Source: Afipia massiliensis
GTDB lineage: Bacteria > Pseudomonadota > Alphaproteobacteria > Rhizobiales > Xanthobacteraceae
Assembly: GCF_014203115.1 (NCBI RefSeq)
Contig: NZ_JACHIJ010000004.1
Span: forward strand, 124,001-188,000
Direction of reading: 5' to 3'
Length of the DNA stretch: 64,000 nt
A model generated the notes under the pieces. The model did not search any database and was not told the DNA's origin. It saw only the letters and a program-made list of their open reading frames with translations. Position numbers and translations under genes: made by a program. Positions 36,501-46,609 of this stretch are shown here, piece after piece (within the stretch, counting starts at the first letter, position 1; each line of letters starts with the position of its first letter).

Positions 36501-38417
36501 TTATGCCTGCGGCTGCGGCTCAAGGCCGGCATCCGGACGCGGACGCGGCTTGCCGGCAGGCGGCACCGCCGAGGTGCGCGGACCGGTCGGCTCCAGAACC
36601 GATTCGCGGTTCGGCTTCTTGCCGTTCAGGAGATCGGTGATCTCGTCGCCGGAGAGCGTCTCGAACTCGAGCAGACCCTTGGCGAGGGTTTCGAGATCGG
36701 CGCGCTTCTCGGTGAGAATGCGCGTCGCTTCCTTGTAGCCCTCTTCGACGAAGCGGCGGATTTCCTTATCGATCTTCTGAACGGTCGCCTCGGAGGCATT
36801 CTGGGTGCGTGACACCGACATGCCGAGGAACACCTCATCCTGGTTTTCACCATAGGACACGGTTCCGAGTTCTTCCGACAGACCCCAGCGCGTCACCATC
36901 ATGCGGGCAAGCCGTGTGGCCTGCTCGATGTCGGACGACGCACCCGACGTCACCTTCTCCTTGCCGAAGATCAGTTCTTCCGCGACGCGGCCACCCATCA
37001 TGATGGCGAGACGCGAGGTCATCTGTTCGAGCGACATCGACAGCTTGTCGCGCTCCGGCAACTGCATCACCATGCCGAGCGCACGGCCGCGCGGAATGAT
37101 GGTCGCCTTGTGAATCGGATCGGTCGCGATGACGTTGAGGCCGACGATGGCGTGGCCGCCTTCGTGATAGGCCGTCAGCATCTTCTCTTCCTCGGTCATG
37201 ACGAGCGACTTGCGCTCCGCGCCCATCATCACCTTGTCCTTGGCCTCTTCGAACTCGGATTGCGTGACCATGCGCTTGTTGCGGCGCGCGGCGGTCAATG
37301 CGGCTTCGTTGACGAGGTTCATCAGGTCGGCGCCGGAGAAACCGGGCGTGCCGCGTGCGATGGTCTTGAGGTTGATGTCCGGCGCCAACGGCACCTTGCG
37401 GACGTGAACCTTGAGGATCTGCTCGCGGCCGACGACATCCGGATTCGGCACCACGACCTGACGGTCGAAGCGGCCGGGACGCAGCAGCGCAGGATCGAGC
37501 ACGTCGGGACGGTTGGTCGCGGCAATGAGGATCACGCCCTCATTGGCTTCGAAGCCGTCCATCTCGACCAGCAACTGGTTCAGCGTCTGTTCGCGCTCGT
37601 CGTTGCCGCCGCCGAGGCCTGCGCCACGATGACGACCGACTGCGTCGATTTCGTCGATGAAGATGATGCACGGTGCATTCTTCTTGGCCTGCTCGAACAT
37701 GTCGCGCACGCGCGACGCACCGACGCCGACGAACATTTCGACGAAGTCCGAACCCGAGATGGTGAAGAACGGGACGTTGGCTTCGCCAGCCACCGCACGC
37801 GCGATCAAGGTTTTGCCGGTGCCCGGAGGTCCGACCAGCAGCACACCGCGCGGAATCCGTCCGCCGAGGCGCTGATATTTTCCGGGATCGCGGAGGAACT
37901 CGACGATTTCCTGCAGATCCTGCTTGGCTTCATCGACACCCGCGACGTCCTCGAACGTCACGCGACCATGCGCTTCAGTGAGCATCTTTGCCCGTGACTT
38001 GCCAAAACCCATGGCTTTGCCGGCGCCGCCCTGCATCTGGCGCGACAGGAAGACCCACACGCCGATCAGCGCGATGAACGGAAGCCACGACACCAGTAGC
38101 GACACGAACCACGGCACGTTGTCACCCGGCGGCTTGGCAGTGATCGACACCTTGCCGTCGTACAGACGCTTGATCAGCGTCGGGTCGCTCGGCGCGTAGG
38201 TGTGGAAGGTCGAGCCGTTGGTGAAGGTGCCGTTGACGTCCGGTCCCTGGATGACCACGTCACGGACGCGGTTCTGATCGACCTCGGTCAGCAGTTGGGA
38301 GAATGAAATGTCCTGAGAGGCAGCCCGCTGTCCCGGATTCTGGAAAAGCGTGAATAATGCCAACAGCAGCAAGACGATAATGACCCAGAGGGCGAAATTG
38401 CGCAGATTGGCGTTCAT
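36501..38417 (-). CDS. ftsH: ATP-dependent zinc metalloprotease FtsH
   Basis: A 638-residue membrane-bound AAA+ protease that degrades misfolded membrane proteins, sigma-32 and often LpxC. Two N-terminal transmembrane helices (about 8-24 and 103-124) flank a periplasmic domain. Walker A is GPPGTGKT at 196-203, Walker B IIFIDEID at 251-258, and the second region of homology is [19 protein letters not shown]. The zinc motif HEGGH lies at 418-422. The C-terminus is a Pro-rich tail. It follows tilS on the same strand with a 212-nt gap, so it has its own promoter region. Confidence 0.97.
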   Translation of the reverse strand: MNANLRNFALWVIIVLLLLALFTLFQNPGQRAASQDISFSQLLTEVDQNRVRDVVIQGPDVNGTFTNGSTFHTYAPSDPTLIKRLYDGKVSITAKPPGDNVPWFVSLLVSWLPFIALIGVWVFLSRQMQGGAGKAMGFGKSRAKMLTEAHGRVTFEDVAGVDEAKQDLQEIVEFLRDPGKYQRLGGRIPRGVLLVGPPGTGKTLIARAVAGEANVPFFTISGSDFVEMFVGVGASRVRDMFEQAKKNAPCIIFIDEIDAVGRHRGAGLGGGNDEREQTLNQLLVEMDGFEANEGVILIAATNRPDVLDPALLRPGRFDRQVVVPNPDVVGREQILKVHVRKVPLAPDINLKTIARGTPGFSGADLMNLVNEAALTAARRNKRMVTQSEFEEAKDKVMMGAERKSLVMTEEEKMLTAYHEGGHAIVGLNVIATDPIHKATIIPRGRALGMVMQLPERDKLSMSLEQMTSRLAIMMGGRVAEELIFGKEKVTSGASSDIEQATRLARMMVTRWGLSEELGTVSYGENQDEVFLGMSVSRTQNASEATVQKIDKEIRRFVEEGYKEATRILTEKRADLETLAKGLLEFETLSGDEITDLLNGKKPNRESVLEPTGPRTSAVPPAGKPRPRPDAGLEPQPQA

Positions 38418-38629
38418 TGGGCTTCCTTCGTGGCCGCATGGATCGCGGCCTGATGTCCTTGGGTCTGCAACACGTTTTCGGTGTCGGTTGCATTACAATC
38501 TAGGTGCGGGCCCCCCCGATGCCAAGGGAACCTCTCGGGACTATTTAACGCATCTTAATGCCATTCCGGGTGAAATAAGGGCGGTTTGGCGCGGCTGTTT
38601 CAACAGTGGTTAAGGCAAACCAAGCCTTA

Positions 38630-39682
38630 TTAAAGCAATCCAGCCTTGCGCCGGCCCCGCGGCGGCGCTGGCGCGATCTGGATACGGTTACTCTGGATGC
38701 TGATGACGGCCCCAGCCAGCGTCTGCTTCAGCCGGATGCGCCCGGCGACGGACTTTCCCGCTGTTACAGCCTGATCCATCGCCTGCAGCAGCGCCTCGAC
38801 CTTGCCGAGTTCGGCCGGTCCTTCGTGACCGACGCGGTTGATCGTGCGCATCAGGAGCCGCACCCGGATTTCGTCGGTCAATGCCGAGAACGCCGCGAGG
38901 TCGAACCCTGCCGTGGAACTCACTCCATCGATGCTTGCCAGATAACGCTCCGCGCCGTCGGTCATGACATCGAGCGCGGCATTGGCGCGGGCGAGACGTG
39001 CCGCCAGCCGCACCAGACTGCGCGCATCGGCGCCTTCCGCCGCGAGCGCCGGCATCAGCGCGCGCAATCGCGGCCGGGTGAAGAGCGGATCGTGATTGGT
39101 CGGATCGTCGGCGAACGCGACGCCGGCCTTCTCGAGCGTAGCGACGAGCCGCGACTTCGGCACATCCAGAAACGGCCGCGCCAGAACCACGCCATCGCGG
39201 TCCGATTGCCGCGCCATCGCTGCCAGTCCGGCGATACCGCTGCCGCGCGACAGCCGCATGATGACGGTCTCGGCCTGATCGTCCCGGGTATGAGCAGTGA
39301 AGATATGCGACGCTCCGCAACTCCGCGCGGCACGCGCCAGCAATCGATAGCGCGCCTCTCGCGCCGCCGACGGCAATCCGGTTTTCGGCTTTTCGCCTTG
39401 CCACCGCAGCGTGCGGTGTTCGACATCCAGCGCCTTAGCAAGTTGCCTGACGTCGCGCGCCTCGCGCGCAGCCTCCTTGCGCAGGCCGTGATCGACCGTG
39501 ACCGCAACGAGACGCGGACCTTTTTTCAGCGCGCGCCGCCAGCGCGCGGCGAGCCACATCAAGGCCAGCGAATCCGGACCGCCGGAGACTGCCAGCACAA
39601 GCGCCGGCGCGCTCTTCCATTCGGAGAACAGGTTCCGCGCTTCGGCGGCGCTGACGATGGGAGATTCTTCTGGCCTGGGCAT
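38630..39682 (-). CDS. tilS: tRNA(Ile)-lysidine synthetase
   Basis: Converts C34 of tRNA-Ile(CAU) to lysidine, changing its identity from Met to Ile. The PP-loop motif SGGPDS is at residues 33-38. HTRDDQAETVIMRLSRGSGI and RPFLDVPKSRL are further N-type ATPase blocks. The ATG at 39682 gives 350 residues. A longer reading to 39802 would start inside a dispersed palindromic repeat (MDARDKRGHDEF is the repeat in translation) and is rejected. It lies downstream of cpoB. Confidence 0.94.
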   Translation of the reverse strand: MPRPEESPIVSAAEARNLFSEWKSAPALVLAVSGGPDSLALMWLAARWRRALKKGPRLVAVTVDHGLRKEAAREARDVRQLAKALDVEHRTLRWQGEKPKTGLPSAAREARYRLLARAARSCGASHIFTAHTRDDQAETVIMRLSRGSGIAGLAAMARQSDRDGVVLARPFLDVPKSRLVATLEKAGVAFADDPTNHDPLFTRPRLRALMPALAAEGADARSLVRLAARLARANAALDVMTDGAERYLASIDGVSSTAGFDLAAFSALTDEIRVRLLMRTINRVGHEGPAELGKVEALLQAMDQAVTAGKSVAGRIRLKQTLAGAVISIQSNRIQIAPAPPRGRRKAGLL

Positions 39683-39769
39683 GATGTCGTCCGGACGTCC
39701 GGATTTGTTTCGTGGGATCATGCCCCAAAAACGGTGCGAAGTCGCTCGGACCCTTTCGAAACTCATAAA

Positions 39770-39809
39770 CTCGTCATGCCCGCGCTTGTCGCGGGCATCC
39801 ACGTCTTAC
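39770..39809. repeat. ATGCCCGCG/CGCGGGCAT palindromic repeat
   Basis: ATGCCCGCG at 39776-39784 pairs perfectly with CGCGGGCAT at 39790-39798 around CTTGT, followed by CCACGTCTT. This is the widespread CATGCCCGG...CGGGCATCCACGTCTT repeat of Bradyrhizobium relatives, also present twice in the element at 61011. It sits between cpoB and tilS. Confidence 0.75.
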
Positions 39810-39871
39810 TTGCTGGCATGGTACGGGTGGCCGGGACGCCGCCCGGTCGATGTGGCCGAGGCGGATTATCC

Positions 39872-40879
39872 TCAGCAACCGACGCGCTTTTGTTCGCGGC
39901 CGACGCCCTGCTTCACCCCGTTCGAGGCACGGGGATATTTGCGGGTGATTTCACCGAACGCGGCGCAGGCGGCTTCCTTTTCCTTGAGTGCCGCGAGCGA
40001 CTGGCCAAGACGCAACAGCGAGTCCGGCGCTTTCGCCGAGGTGTCGTACTTCGTGGTCACGCCAAGAAACACTTCGGCCGCGTCGCGATACTTCTGCCGC
40101 TGATAGAGGCTCTCGCCGAGCCAGTATTGCGAATCCGGCAGCAGCGCATCGGTCGGATATTTCTGCGCGAAATTCCGCAGCGTCTCTTCGGCGAGCGCGT
40201 AGTCCTTGCGCTGGATGTAGCCGATACCGAGATCGAACTCGTCGCGCGGCGTTGCCGACGGTGGTAACGTCGTCAGCGATGCCGTCGTATTCGGGGCCGG
40301 CGATAACGGGCGCTGCACCGGCGCATGGTTAGGATCGCGCGAATTGCCGACATTCGACAGATCGAGCGGTTCGCCTGCATCACGGCCACCCGGCGCACCG
40401 ATCGGACCTTCGGCCAGCGGCGCCTGACCTCCGCCGAGCGCGCGCGGCACACCCGGCGCACTGGGGTTCTTGCTCGGATCGAAAGCATCGCCGCGACGGC
40501 CGCTGCTGGCGACGGGGGCTGCAATCACGGCAGGTGCCGGACCGCTCGCAGGCGGCGGCTGGTAACCGGGATTTGGCTGATATCCTGCATTGGGCTGAGG
40601 CTGCGGCACGACAGCGACGTTAGGCGCTACGGGTCGCGGCGCAGCGGCCTGACCAGGCTGCGCCGGTTGTCCGCCCTGGAGCGCCCGTAACTGCTCCTCG
40701 AGCTGGCGGTTGCGGTATTGCAATTCCTCGTTCTGTCCGGTCAGCGTGCGCAGCTGGTTTTCCAGCCGCTCGATGCGGAGTTCAGGATCAATGTCCTGCT
40801 GGGCGGACGCCCCGGCAGACAGCCACACGGGAGCGGACGCGAGCACCGCATAGACGAGAATTTGAAATCTGGATGACAT
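39872..40879 (-). CDS. cpoB: Tol-Pal system protein CpoB (YbgF)
   Basis: A 335-residue periplasmic protein coordinating outer-membrane constriction and peptidoglycan synthesis. A signal peptide (FQILVYAVLASAPVWLSAGA) precedes a short coiled coil (IERLENQLRTLTGQNEELQ and RNRQLEEQLRAL, about 33-67). A Pro/Gln-rich linker follows (about 70-215). The C-terminal TPR region (about 215-335) includes DEFDLGIGYIQRKDYALAEE and YWLGESLYQRQKYRDAAEVF. It follows pal with a terminator between, so coupling to pal is limited. Confidence 0.93.
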   Translation of the reverse strand: MSSRFQILVYAVLASAPVWLSAGASAQQDIDPELRIERLENQLRTLTGQNEELQYRNRQLEEQLRALQGGQPAQPGQAAAPRPVAPNVAVVPQPQPNAGYQPNPGYQPPPASGPAPAVIAAPVASSGRRGDAFDPSKNPSAPGVPRALGGGQAPLAEGPIGAPGGRDAGEPLDLSNVGNSRDPNHAPVQRPLSPAPNTTASLTTLPPSATPRDEFDLGIGYIQRKDYALAEETLRNFAQKYPTDALLPDSQYWLGESLYQRQKYRDAAEVFLGVTTKYDTSAKAPDSLLRLGQSLAALKEKEAACAAFGEITRKYPRASNGVKQGVGREQKRVGC

Positions 40880-40967
40880 TTTGACCCGGCGAATAAAGCA
40901 GTTTCGCGAACAACAATGTCGGTTTCAGTACGCCAAAAATGTGGCTGACGACAGGGCCGACAAAACA

Positions 40968-40993
40968 AAAACGGCGCCCGCAGGCGCCGTTTT
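40968..40993. terminator. Intrinsic terminator between pal and cpoB
   Basis: AAAACGGCGCC at 40968-40978 pairs perfectly with GGCGCCGTTTT at 40983-40993 around CGCA. It ends the pal transcript on the minus strand. Confidence 0.85.
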
Positions 40994-41015
40994 CAAAAGG
41001 CTCTCGGCGACGTTC

Positions 41016-41507
41016 TTACGAACTGGCGTTCAGCACGGTCACGGCGCGGCGGTTCTGCGACCAGCACGAGATGTCATTACAGACCGCGACCGGACGTTCC
41101 TTGCCGTAGGAGATCGTCCGCATGCGGCTCGGATCGATGCCACGCGACGCGAGGAAGCTGCGAACCGACTGCGCGCGCTTTGCGCCGAGCGCGATATTGT
41201 ACTCGCGGGTGCCGCGCTCGTCGGCGTGACCTTCGATCGTGAAGGCGTAGCGATTGTACTGCTGCAGCCACTGCGCCTGCTTGTCGAGGGTCGCGATGGC
41301 CTGCGGCGACAGTTCGGTCTGATCGCTCTCGAAGAACACGCGGTCGCCGACATTGACCACGAAATCTTGCTGGCTGCCCGGCACCGCCGCGCTCGCCATG
41401 GCATCGCCGCCGACTCCGGTTTTGTTGGCGCAAGCGCCCATCGAAAGCGCCACAGCCAAGACCGCAGCCAGCTTCAATCCCTGGAGGATACGCATCTGAT
41501 GTTTCAT
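41016..41507 (-). CDS. pal: Peptidoglycan-associated lipoprotein
   Basis: A 163-residue outer-membrane lipoprotein that anchors the envelope to peptidoglycan and binds TolB. The signal peptide ends in the lipobox LSMGAC with lipidated Cys26. The OmpA-like domain (about 50-163) has TIEGHADERGTREYNIALG and AKRAQSVRSFLASRGID. The ATG at 41507 has GGAGGCTCCGGA directly upstream. It belongs to the Tol-Pal cluster but is separated from tolB by a FeeM-like gene and a GGDEF-EAL gene. Confidence 0.96.
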   Translation of the reverse strand: MKHQMRILQGLKLAAVLAVALSMGACANKTGVGGDAMASAAVPGSQQDFVVNVGDRVFFESDQTELSPQAIATLDKQAQWLQQYNRYAFTIEGHADERGTREYNIALGAKRAQSVRSFLASRGIDPSRMRTISYGKERPVAVCNDISCWSQNRRAVTVLNASS

Positions 41508-41690
41508 TCCGGAGCCTCCACGCTCTGGTTACTAAAGGACTGGTCCGGTCTACAGCGGCTTGGTTAAGCGAACGTTCCGTCAACCTTGATGAGGCGTTGC
41601 CGGACACGCTCAAATGCCACACATCCGGCAAAACCGATGCCGATGGTTAATGCGGGATGAATATGGCGCGATGGTGAATGCGCCAGGTAA

Positions 41691-41721
41691 AAAGGGCCCC
41701 AGCCACTGGCTGGAGCCCTTT
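41691..41721 (-). terminator. Intrinsic terminator of the FeeM-like gene
   Basis: AAAGGGCCCCAGCCA at 41691-41705 pairs with TGGCTGGAGCCCTTT at 41707-41721 with one mismatch. It lies 40 nt downstream of the minus-strand FeeM-like stop. Confidence 0.65.
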
Positions 41722-41760
41722 ATTTGATAGGAAATTCCGGCTGTTCGGGCCGGAGACGCC

Positions 41761-42510
41761 TCAGGACCGCGGGGCGATAGTCGCCTGCGCGAACGGAAAC
41801 TGCGGCAGAGTGAGAACCGGTGCGGCTTCCATCGGGGACTGGCTGCGCTCGAACAGCTTGCGGCGCTCGAAGAAGCTTGAGCGGAAGTAGGGATAGCGCT
41901 CGTAAACCCGTTCGCGCATCGCCGGATAATCGACCGCCATCAGACAGATTGGCTTGGTGAGACTGGGATAGTCCCGCGGCTCGCTGATCGACTTGTGCAG
42001 GAACACGCGGCGGTAGAATGCCTGATGCTCGGCGCGAACGCTCGCCAGTCCGATGTCCGCCGCAAAATACTCGCAGGCCATATAGGCAAGGCGCAGCGTG
42101 ATGTAGGGCAACTCGGGGCAGCGAGCTTCACGATCGGGGTCCGCAACGAACCGCGTCGGATCGACCAGCACACGCCCCTTGTCGATTTCAGGCTCGAGCA
42201 AATCGGGAAACACCCCGAGCGACGGACAGGTCGGCATTTCCGGCGAGGACACGGTGATCCTCAGCGAGCTCATCAGCACGCCATCGCGGTACACCCCGAA
42301 GTTCCAGGAATTCGGAAGCTCGTCGTACTGATCCTGAACCATCTGCGCTGCGTTGGGCTCGATCGTCCCTTCGCGCAGGTAGGCGCGATACCGCAAACGA
42401 TAGACCTGTTCTTTGTCGGCTTGGGTTTCGGCGAGTTTATAATCAACGGCTTCGAGCGGATAGCTTAACCGTTCCGACGAACGGCCGGTCGTTCGGACAG
42501 CAGAGACCAT
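41761..42510 (-). CDS. FeeM-like N-acyl amino acid synthase family protein
   Basis: A 249-residue protein of the GNAT/LuxI-like acyltransferase group. The ATG at 42510 has GGAGC 8 nt upstream. ADKEQVYRLRYRAYLREGTI, VYRDGVLMSSLRITVSSPEM and GRVLVDPTRFVADPDREARC match the autoinducer-synthase-like fold. The C-terminal half contains AYMACEYFAADIGLASVRAE and AFYRRVFLHKSISEPRDYPS. Relatives make N-acyl amino acids from acyl-ACP, or act in exosortase systems; the product here is not known. It stands alone with its own terminator, between pal and a GGDEF-EAL gene. Confidence 0.75.
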   Translation of the reverse strand: MVSAVRTTGRSSERLSYPLEAVDYKLAETQADKEQVYRLRYRAYLREGTIEPNAAQMVQDQYDELPNSWNFGVYRDGVLMSSLRITVSSPEMPTCPSLGVFPDLLEPEIDKGRVLVDPTRFVADPDREARCPELPYITLRLAYMACEYFAADIGLASVRAEHQAFYRRVFLHKSISEPRDYPSLTKPICLMAVDYPAMRERVYERYPYFRSSFFERRKLFERSQSPMEAAPVLTLPQFPFAQATIAPRS

Positions 42511-42688
42511 TTTCGATGCTCCGACGAGCGATACGACAGTACCGCGCCACATGAACAGAGGTTAATACCTTCTTAACAAAATCGCAAAGTGTTGCAGGAG
42601 TTAACCTTAACCCCTGTCAACGATAAAAGCTGTTACCTGCATTGCGGCCATGTCGGATGAAGAAGGCGTGTGGATCGCGGGGCGAATA

Positions 42689-45004
42689 TCAGCGCAATGT
42701 CTGCCGCAGCGGAATGACACCCTTGGTCGAGGCACCGTGCGATGCCTTCAACAGCTCGCGCACGCGGGGCGCAGGAACCGGACGGCTGAACAGGAAGCCC
42801 TGCGCTTCGGTGACCGTTCCTTCGGCGCTGATGAGTTCGAGCTGCTCGTTGGTTTCGATGCCCTCGACGACGACCGACATGCCGAGATCTGCGCTGAGGC
42901 GCGCGACGCCGCGCAGCAGCGTCAGCGGCCGATGACTACTGCCGATATCCTCGAGGAACGAGCGGTCGATCTTCACCTTCTGAAGCGGGAAGTTATGCAG
43001 ATAGCTCAGGCTCGAATATCCGGTGCCGAAATCGTCGAGCGAAATGCGAACTCCCGCCTCGCGCAGTTGCGACAGCACGTCGAGGGTCCATTGCGTGTTT
43101 CGCAACAACGATGACTCGGTGATTTCAATTTCCAGCCGATGCGCCGGCAGGCCGGACACCTCGAGCGCATAGCGCACCTCGGTCATGACGTCGCGTTGAT
43201 GGAATTGCTGCGGCGAGAAATTGACCGCGACGCTGACCGGATCCGGCCACTTCATGCATTCCATGCAGGCCTTGCGCAGAATCCATCGGCCGAGGTCCAC
43301 GACAAGGCCCATGTCCTCGACAACCGGAATGATGTCGGCCGGGGAAACCGCGCCGCGCGTCGGATGATTCCAGCGCAGCAACGCTTCGCAGGTCGAAATG
43401 CGGCCCGATTTGAGATTGACCAGCGGCTGGTAGTACAGCTCGAACTCCTCATGCGCGAGCGCATGACGCAGATCCAGTTCAAGCACGCGCCGCGTTTCGA
43501 CGGTGTGCGCCATCTCATCGCGGAAGAAGCAGTAGGTGCCGCGGCCATCGGCCTTGGCGCGATACAGCGCCATATCGGCGTTCTTCAACAGAACGTCGAC
43601 GCTGGCATCGGGCGACGTCATCGCGATGCCGATGCTGGCGCCGATCTCGACCAGATGATGATCGATCTCGTAGCGCTCGCTGAGACGCTCGACGATCCTG
43701 CGCGCCAGCGATGCGGCATCCTCCGTGGACTGAAGCCCGCGCTGGAACACAACGAATTCATCGCCGCCGAACCGCGCCACGAAATCCTCAGGCCGCAGCA
43801 GCCGCCGAAGCCGCGCCGTGACCGCGCACAGCAGCTTGTCGCCGCTCGGATGGCCGAGCGTATCGTTGACCTGCTTGAACTGATCGAGATCGATGAACAG
43901 CAGCGCGGACAGCCCATTGCCGGACGCCAGCATCTGCCCGATTTCGTCGCGGAAATGCACGCGGTTGGGCAGTCCCGTCAATTCGTCGAAACGCGCCATG
44001 TGACCGATCCTGGCCTCGGCATTCCGGCGCGCGGTAATGTCCTCGACCAGGACAACGGTGCCGCCGTCCACCATCGGCTGGAAGGTCCACGCCAGCGCAT
44101 GCTCCTCGGAGCCCGTGGAGTACAGCGTGACGACCTCGGCCTTTTGGCTCTTTCCAGTTTGGGAAATGATCGCGTCGGCGCTGGCCGCGGTGACGGTGCC
44201 GGCCTTGAGACAGGCCGCGACGACATCGGCAGCGGACGCCCCGGACCTGATGAGATCGACTTTCAAACCCATCATGTCGTTGAAGCGATAGTTCATGACG
44301 GCAAGCCGGCCATTCGCATCGAACATGCAAAGACCGTGCGGCATGTTGTTCAACGCCGTATCGAACTGCGCGGCGATCGCCGCTTCGCGCTCGCTGGCCT
44401 CCAGCGCCTTCACGAAAATCGAGTGCAGGCTCAGGTTGATGTCCTTCAACCCGAGGAAAAACAGCACCAGCAGTCCCGCCAGCCCGATATGGTAAAGATC
44501 GCCATGGACGGCGAGCGCGAGGGACATCGGCCCGCAGGACAGCAGGATATGGAGCTGGACGATACGCGGGCGGCCGTAATTGCGCGCAGCGCCGCCGCCG
44601 GTATAGGCGATGGTCACCGTCGTACAGAGCATGTGGGCGATCGGATCGTCAGTGCCGAGCAGCACCACCGCGCACCAAAGTCCGAGCACCCCGGCGTAGA
44701 GCATCGCGCCGACCATGTAACGCGGTTCAAAATCGGCGGCCTGTTCGGGGGTAAGAACCGTGGTGCGCTTCTCGTATTTGCGCATCTGGATCGCGCGCGC
44801 GATACCGATGGTCATGATCAGCAGTGCGCACGGCCAGATCGGAGCGTAGCCGGTCTTGAGCGCCGTCATCAAAGCCGCGGCGGCGGCACAGATGGCCCCG
44901 AACAGCATCGGCCAAGAATTCTGGCACATCGAATCGACCAGCGCCGCGTAGATTCGCGGTGGAAGTTCTTCCCGATCGATCGGTCGTGGTTTGATCAGTT
45001 GCAT
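42689..45004 (-). CDS. Membrane-anchored PAS-GGDEF-EAL protein
   Basis: A 771-residue c-di-GMP turnover protein. Several N-terminal hydrophobic helices (about 30-70 and 98-190) form a membrane region. A PAS domain follows at about 212-325 (FDTALNNMPHGLCMFDANGR). The GGDEF domain (about 335-500) has intact FGGDEF at 413-417 and an inhibitory I-site RPED at 404-407. The EAL domain (about 515-760) keeps CEALLRWNHP, DDFGTGYSSLSYLHNFPL and VVVEGIETNEQLELI, so both activities look possible. The ATG at 45004 is chosen over one ten codons upstream. It lies between tolB and the FeeM-like gene. Confidence 0.92.
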   Translation of the reverse strand: MQLIKPRPIDREELPPRIYAALVDSMCQNSWPMLFGAICAAAAALMTALKTGYAPIWPCALLIMTIGIARAIQMRKYEKRTTVLTPEQAADFEPRYMVGAMLYAGVLGLWCAVVLLGTDDPIAHMLCTTVTIAYTGGGAARNYGRPRIVQLHILLSCGPMSLALAVHGDLYHIGLAGLLVLFFLGLKDINLSLHSIFVKALEASEREAAIAAQFDTALNNMPHGLCMFDANGRLAVMNYRFNDMMGLKVDLIRSGASAADVVAACLKAGTVTAASADAIISQTGKSQKAEVVTLYSTGSEEHALAWTFQPMVDGGTVVLVEDITARRNAEARIGHMARFDELTGLPNRVHFRDEIGQMLASGNGLSALLFIDLDQFKQVNDTLGHPSGDKLLCAVTARLRRLLRPEDFVARFGGDEFVVFQRGLQSTEDAASLARRIVERLSERYEIDHHLVEIGASIGIAMTSPDASVDVLLKNADMALYRAKADGRGTYCFFRDEMAHTVETRRVLELDLRHALAHEEFELYYQPLVNLKSGRISTCEALLRWNHPTRGAVSPADIIPVVEDMGLVVDLGRWILRKACMECMKWPDPVSVAVNFSPQQFHQRDVMTEVRYALEVSGLPAHRLEIEITESSLLRNTQWTLDVLSQLREAGVRISLDDFGTGYSSLSYLHNFPLQKVKIDRSFLEDIGSSHRPLTLLRGVARLSADLGMSVVVEGIETNEQLELISAEGTVTEAQGFLFSRPVPAPRVRELLKASHGASTKGVIPLRQTLR

Positions 45005-45188
45005 AGGGGCGCGCGCACGTCCTTTTGAACGCACAGCTTTACCCGCCGCAGATGAAGTCTTTCTGAGCGAACATCGTTACCGATACGTTGCCGCGCTCAG
45101 TGAAGAAACGAAATCTGCCTGCAAATTCATCAAAGTAGGCAAGGGTTGCCGACCGAAGCGGCGAACCCGACGTCCGTTAACGCTTCAT

Positions 45189-46565
45189 TTACGATAGCAG
45201 CGGCGACCAGGCGGGATCGGATGCGAAGCCGGGCGTCGGCACCTTCTGCTCGTTGCGGCCAGAAATATCCACGGTGTAGAGCGACGGCCCGCCGCCCGCT
45301 TCGCGGAAGAACATCACCACGCGGCCATTCGGGGCGAACGTCGGCCCTTCATTGTGGTAACCCGAGGTGAGGATGCGTTCGCCTGAACCGTCCGGCTTCA
45401 TGATGCCGATGGAGAACTGGCCACCGCCCTGCTTGGTGAAGGCGATGTAGTCGCCGCGCGGCGACCATACCGGCGTCGAGTAACTGCCCTCGCCGAAGGA
45501 AATGCGCTGCGCCGCGCCTCCGCCCGCGCCCATCACATAGATCTGAGGCTTGCCGCCGCGATCGGACTCGAAGCAGATCCGCCCGCCATCAGGCGCATAG
45601 GAGGGCGACGTATCGATGGCCGGCGTGTCGGTGAGCCGCGTGGTCGACTTTGACCGCAGATCCATCACGAACAGGTTCGAGTTGCCGCCCTGCTGCAGGC
45701 TCATGATGATGCGCTGGCCGTCCGGCGAGAACCGCGGCGAGAACGACATGCCGGGGAAGTTGCCGACGATCTCGCGCTGGCCGGTTTCGACGTTGAACAG
45801 ATAGACGCGCGGATCACCCTTGCCGAATTCCATGTAGGTGATTTCCTGCGTGGACGGCGAGAACCGCGGCGTCAGCACGAGGTCCGCACCGCGGGTGAGA
45901 TAGCGCACGTTGGCGCCGTCCTGATCCATCATCGCAAGCCGCTTGACCCGGCGATCCTTAGGACCGGTCTCGTCGACGAACACGACACGGCTGTCGAAGT
46001 AACCCTTCTCGCCGGTGAGACGTTCGTAAATCTGGTCCGAGATGATGTGCGCGATACGGCGCCAGGATTCCGGCGACGTGAAATACTGCTGGCCGGTGAG
46101 CTGCTGCGCCTGTGGAACGTCCCACAGCCGGAATTCAGCCTTGAGGCGGCCGTCGCCCTGCCGCGTGGCGCGGCCGGTGACCAACGCCTGCGCATTGATC
46201 TGCCGCCAGCTCGCAAACTGCGGCGGCACGTCGATATTGGAAATGCGTTCGATGAACGCGGCCTGATCGATCGGCGCGAACAGTCCACTGCGCTTCAGGT
46301 TGTTGGTGATCACCTGCGCGATGCCGGACGCGACTTCGCCGTCGCCCTGCGAACCGGGAACGAAGTTCGGAATCGCAATCGGGATCGGTTGAAAATTGCC
46401 TTCAGTGACCGTGACGCGCGCCTGCGCCAGCGCCTTGCTGACTGGCATCGCCATCAGCAGGCCGGCGGAAGCTGCACCCGACATCATCTGGCGGCGGGTC
46501 AATTTCAGATTGGCGGCCGCGATCATCTGCTTCAACTTGGCCTGCAACTCGTCATGGTCTCGCAT
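45189..46565 (-). CDS. tolB: Tol-Pal system translocation protein TolB, with Tat-like signal
   Basis: A 458-residue periplasmic beta-propeller that links Pal to TolA. From the ATG at 46565 the N-terminus is long: about 22 charged residues, then [20 protein letters not shown] with a twin arginine (Arg24-Arg25) and a likely cleavage after SKALA. This looks like a Tat signal, whereas E. coli TolB uses Sec. The N-terminal alpha/beta domain spans about 50-180. The six-bladed propeller follows, with repeats such as [38 protein letters not shown] and [19 protein letters not shown]. Confidence 0.95.
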   Translation of the reverse strand: MRDHDELQAKLKQMIAAANLKLTRRQMMSGAASAGLLMAMPVSKALAQARVTVTEGNFQPIPIAIPNFVPGSQGDGEVASGIAQVITNNLKRSGLFAPIDQAAFIERISNIDVPPQFASWRQINAQALVTGRATRQGDGRLKAEFRLWDVPQAQQLTGQQYFTSPESWRRIAHIISDQIYERLTGEKGYFDSRVVFVDETGPKDRRVKRLAMMDQDGANVRYLTRGADLVLTPRFSPSTQEITYMEFGKGDPRVYLFNVETGQREIVGNFPGMSFSPRFSPDGQRIIMSLQQGGNSNLFVMDLRSKSTTRLTDTPAIDTSPSYAPDGGRICFESDRGGKPQIYVMGAGGGAAQRISFGEGSYSTPVWSPRGDYIAFTKQGGGQFSIGIMKPDGSGERILTSGYHNEGPTFAPNGRVVMFFREAGGGPSLYTVDISGRNEQKVPTPGFASDPAWSPLLS

Positions 46566-46609
46566 GCTATCCAAACTTCATTCTGGCGATGTCGCCGCTT
46601 TGATTTTCG

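Noticed and set aside
39683-39802. N-terminal extension of tilS to 39802
   Set aside because: The extra residues are the translation of a dispersed palindromic repeat; the ATG at 39682 fits the family better.
38606-40267. A 553-residue open frame opposite tilS and cpoB
   Set aside because: It spans two real genes and their gap, with no signal or domain of its own.
43139-45028. A 629-residue open frame opposite the GGDEF-EAL gene
   Set aside because: The opposite strand encodes intact PAS, GGDEF and EAL domains; this frame is a compositional shadow.
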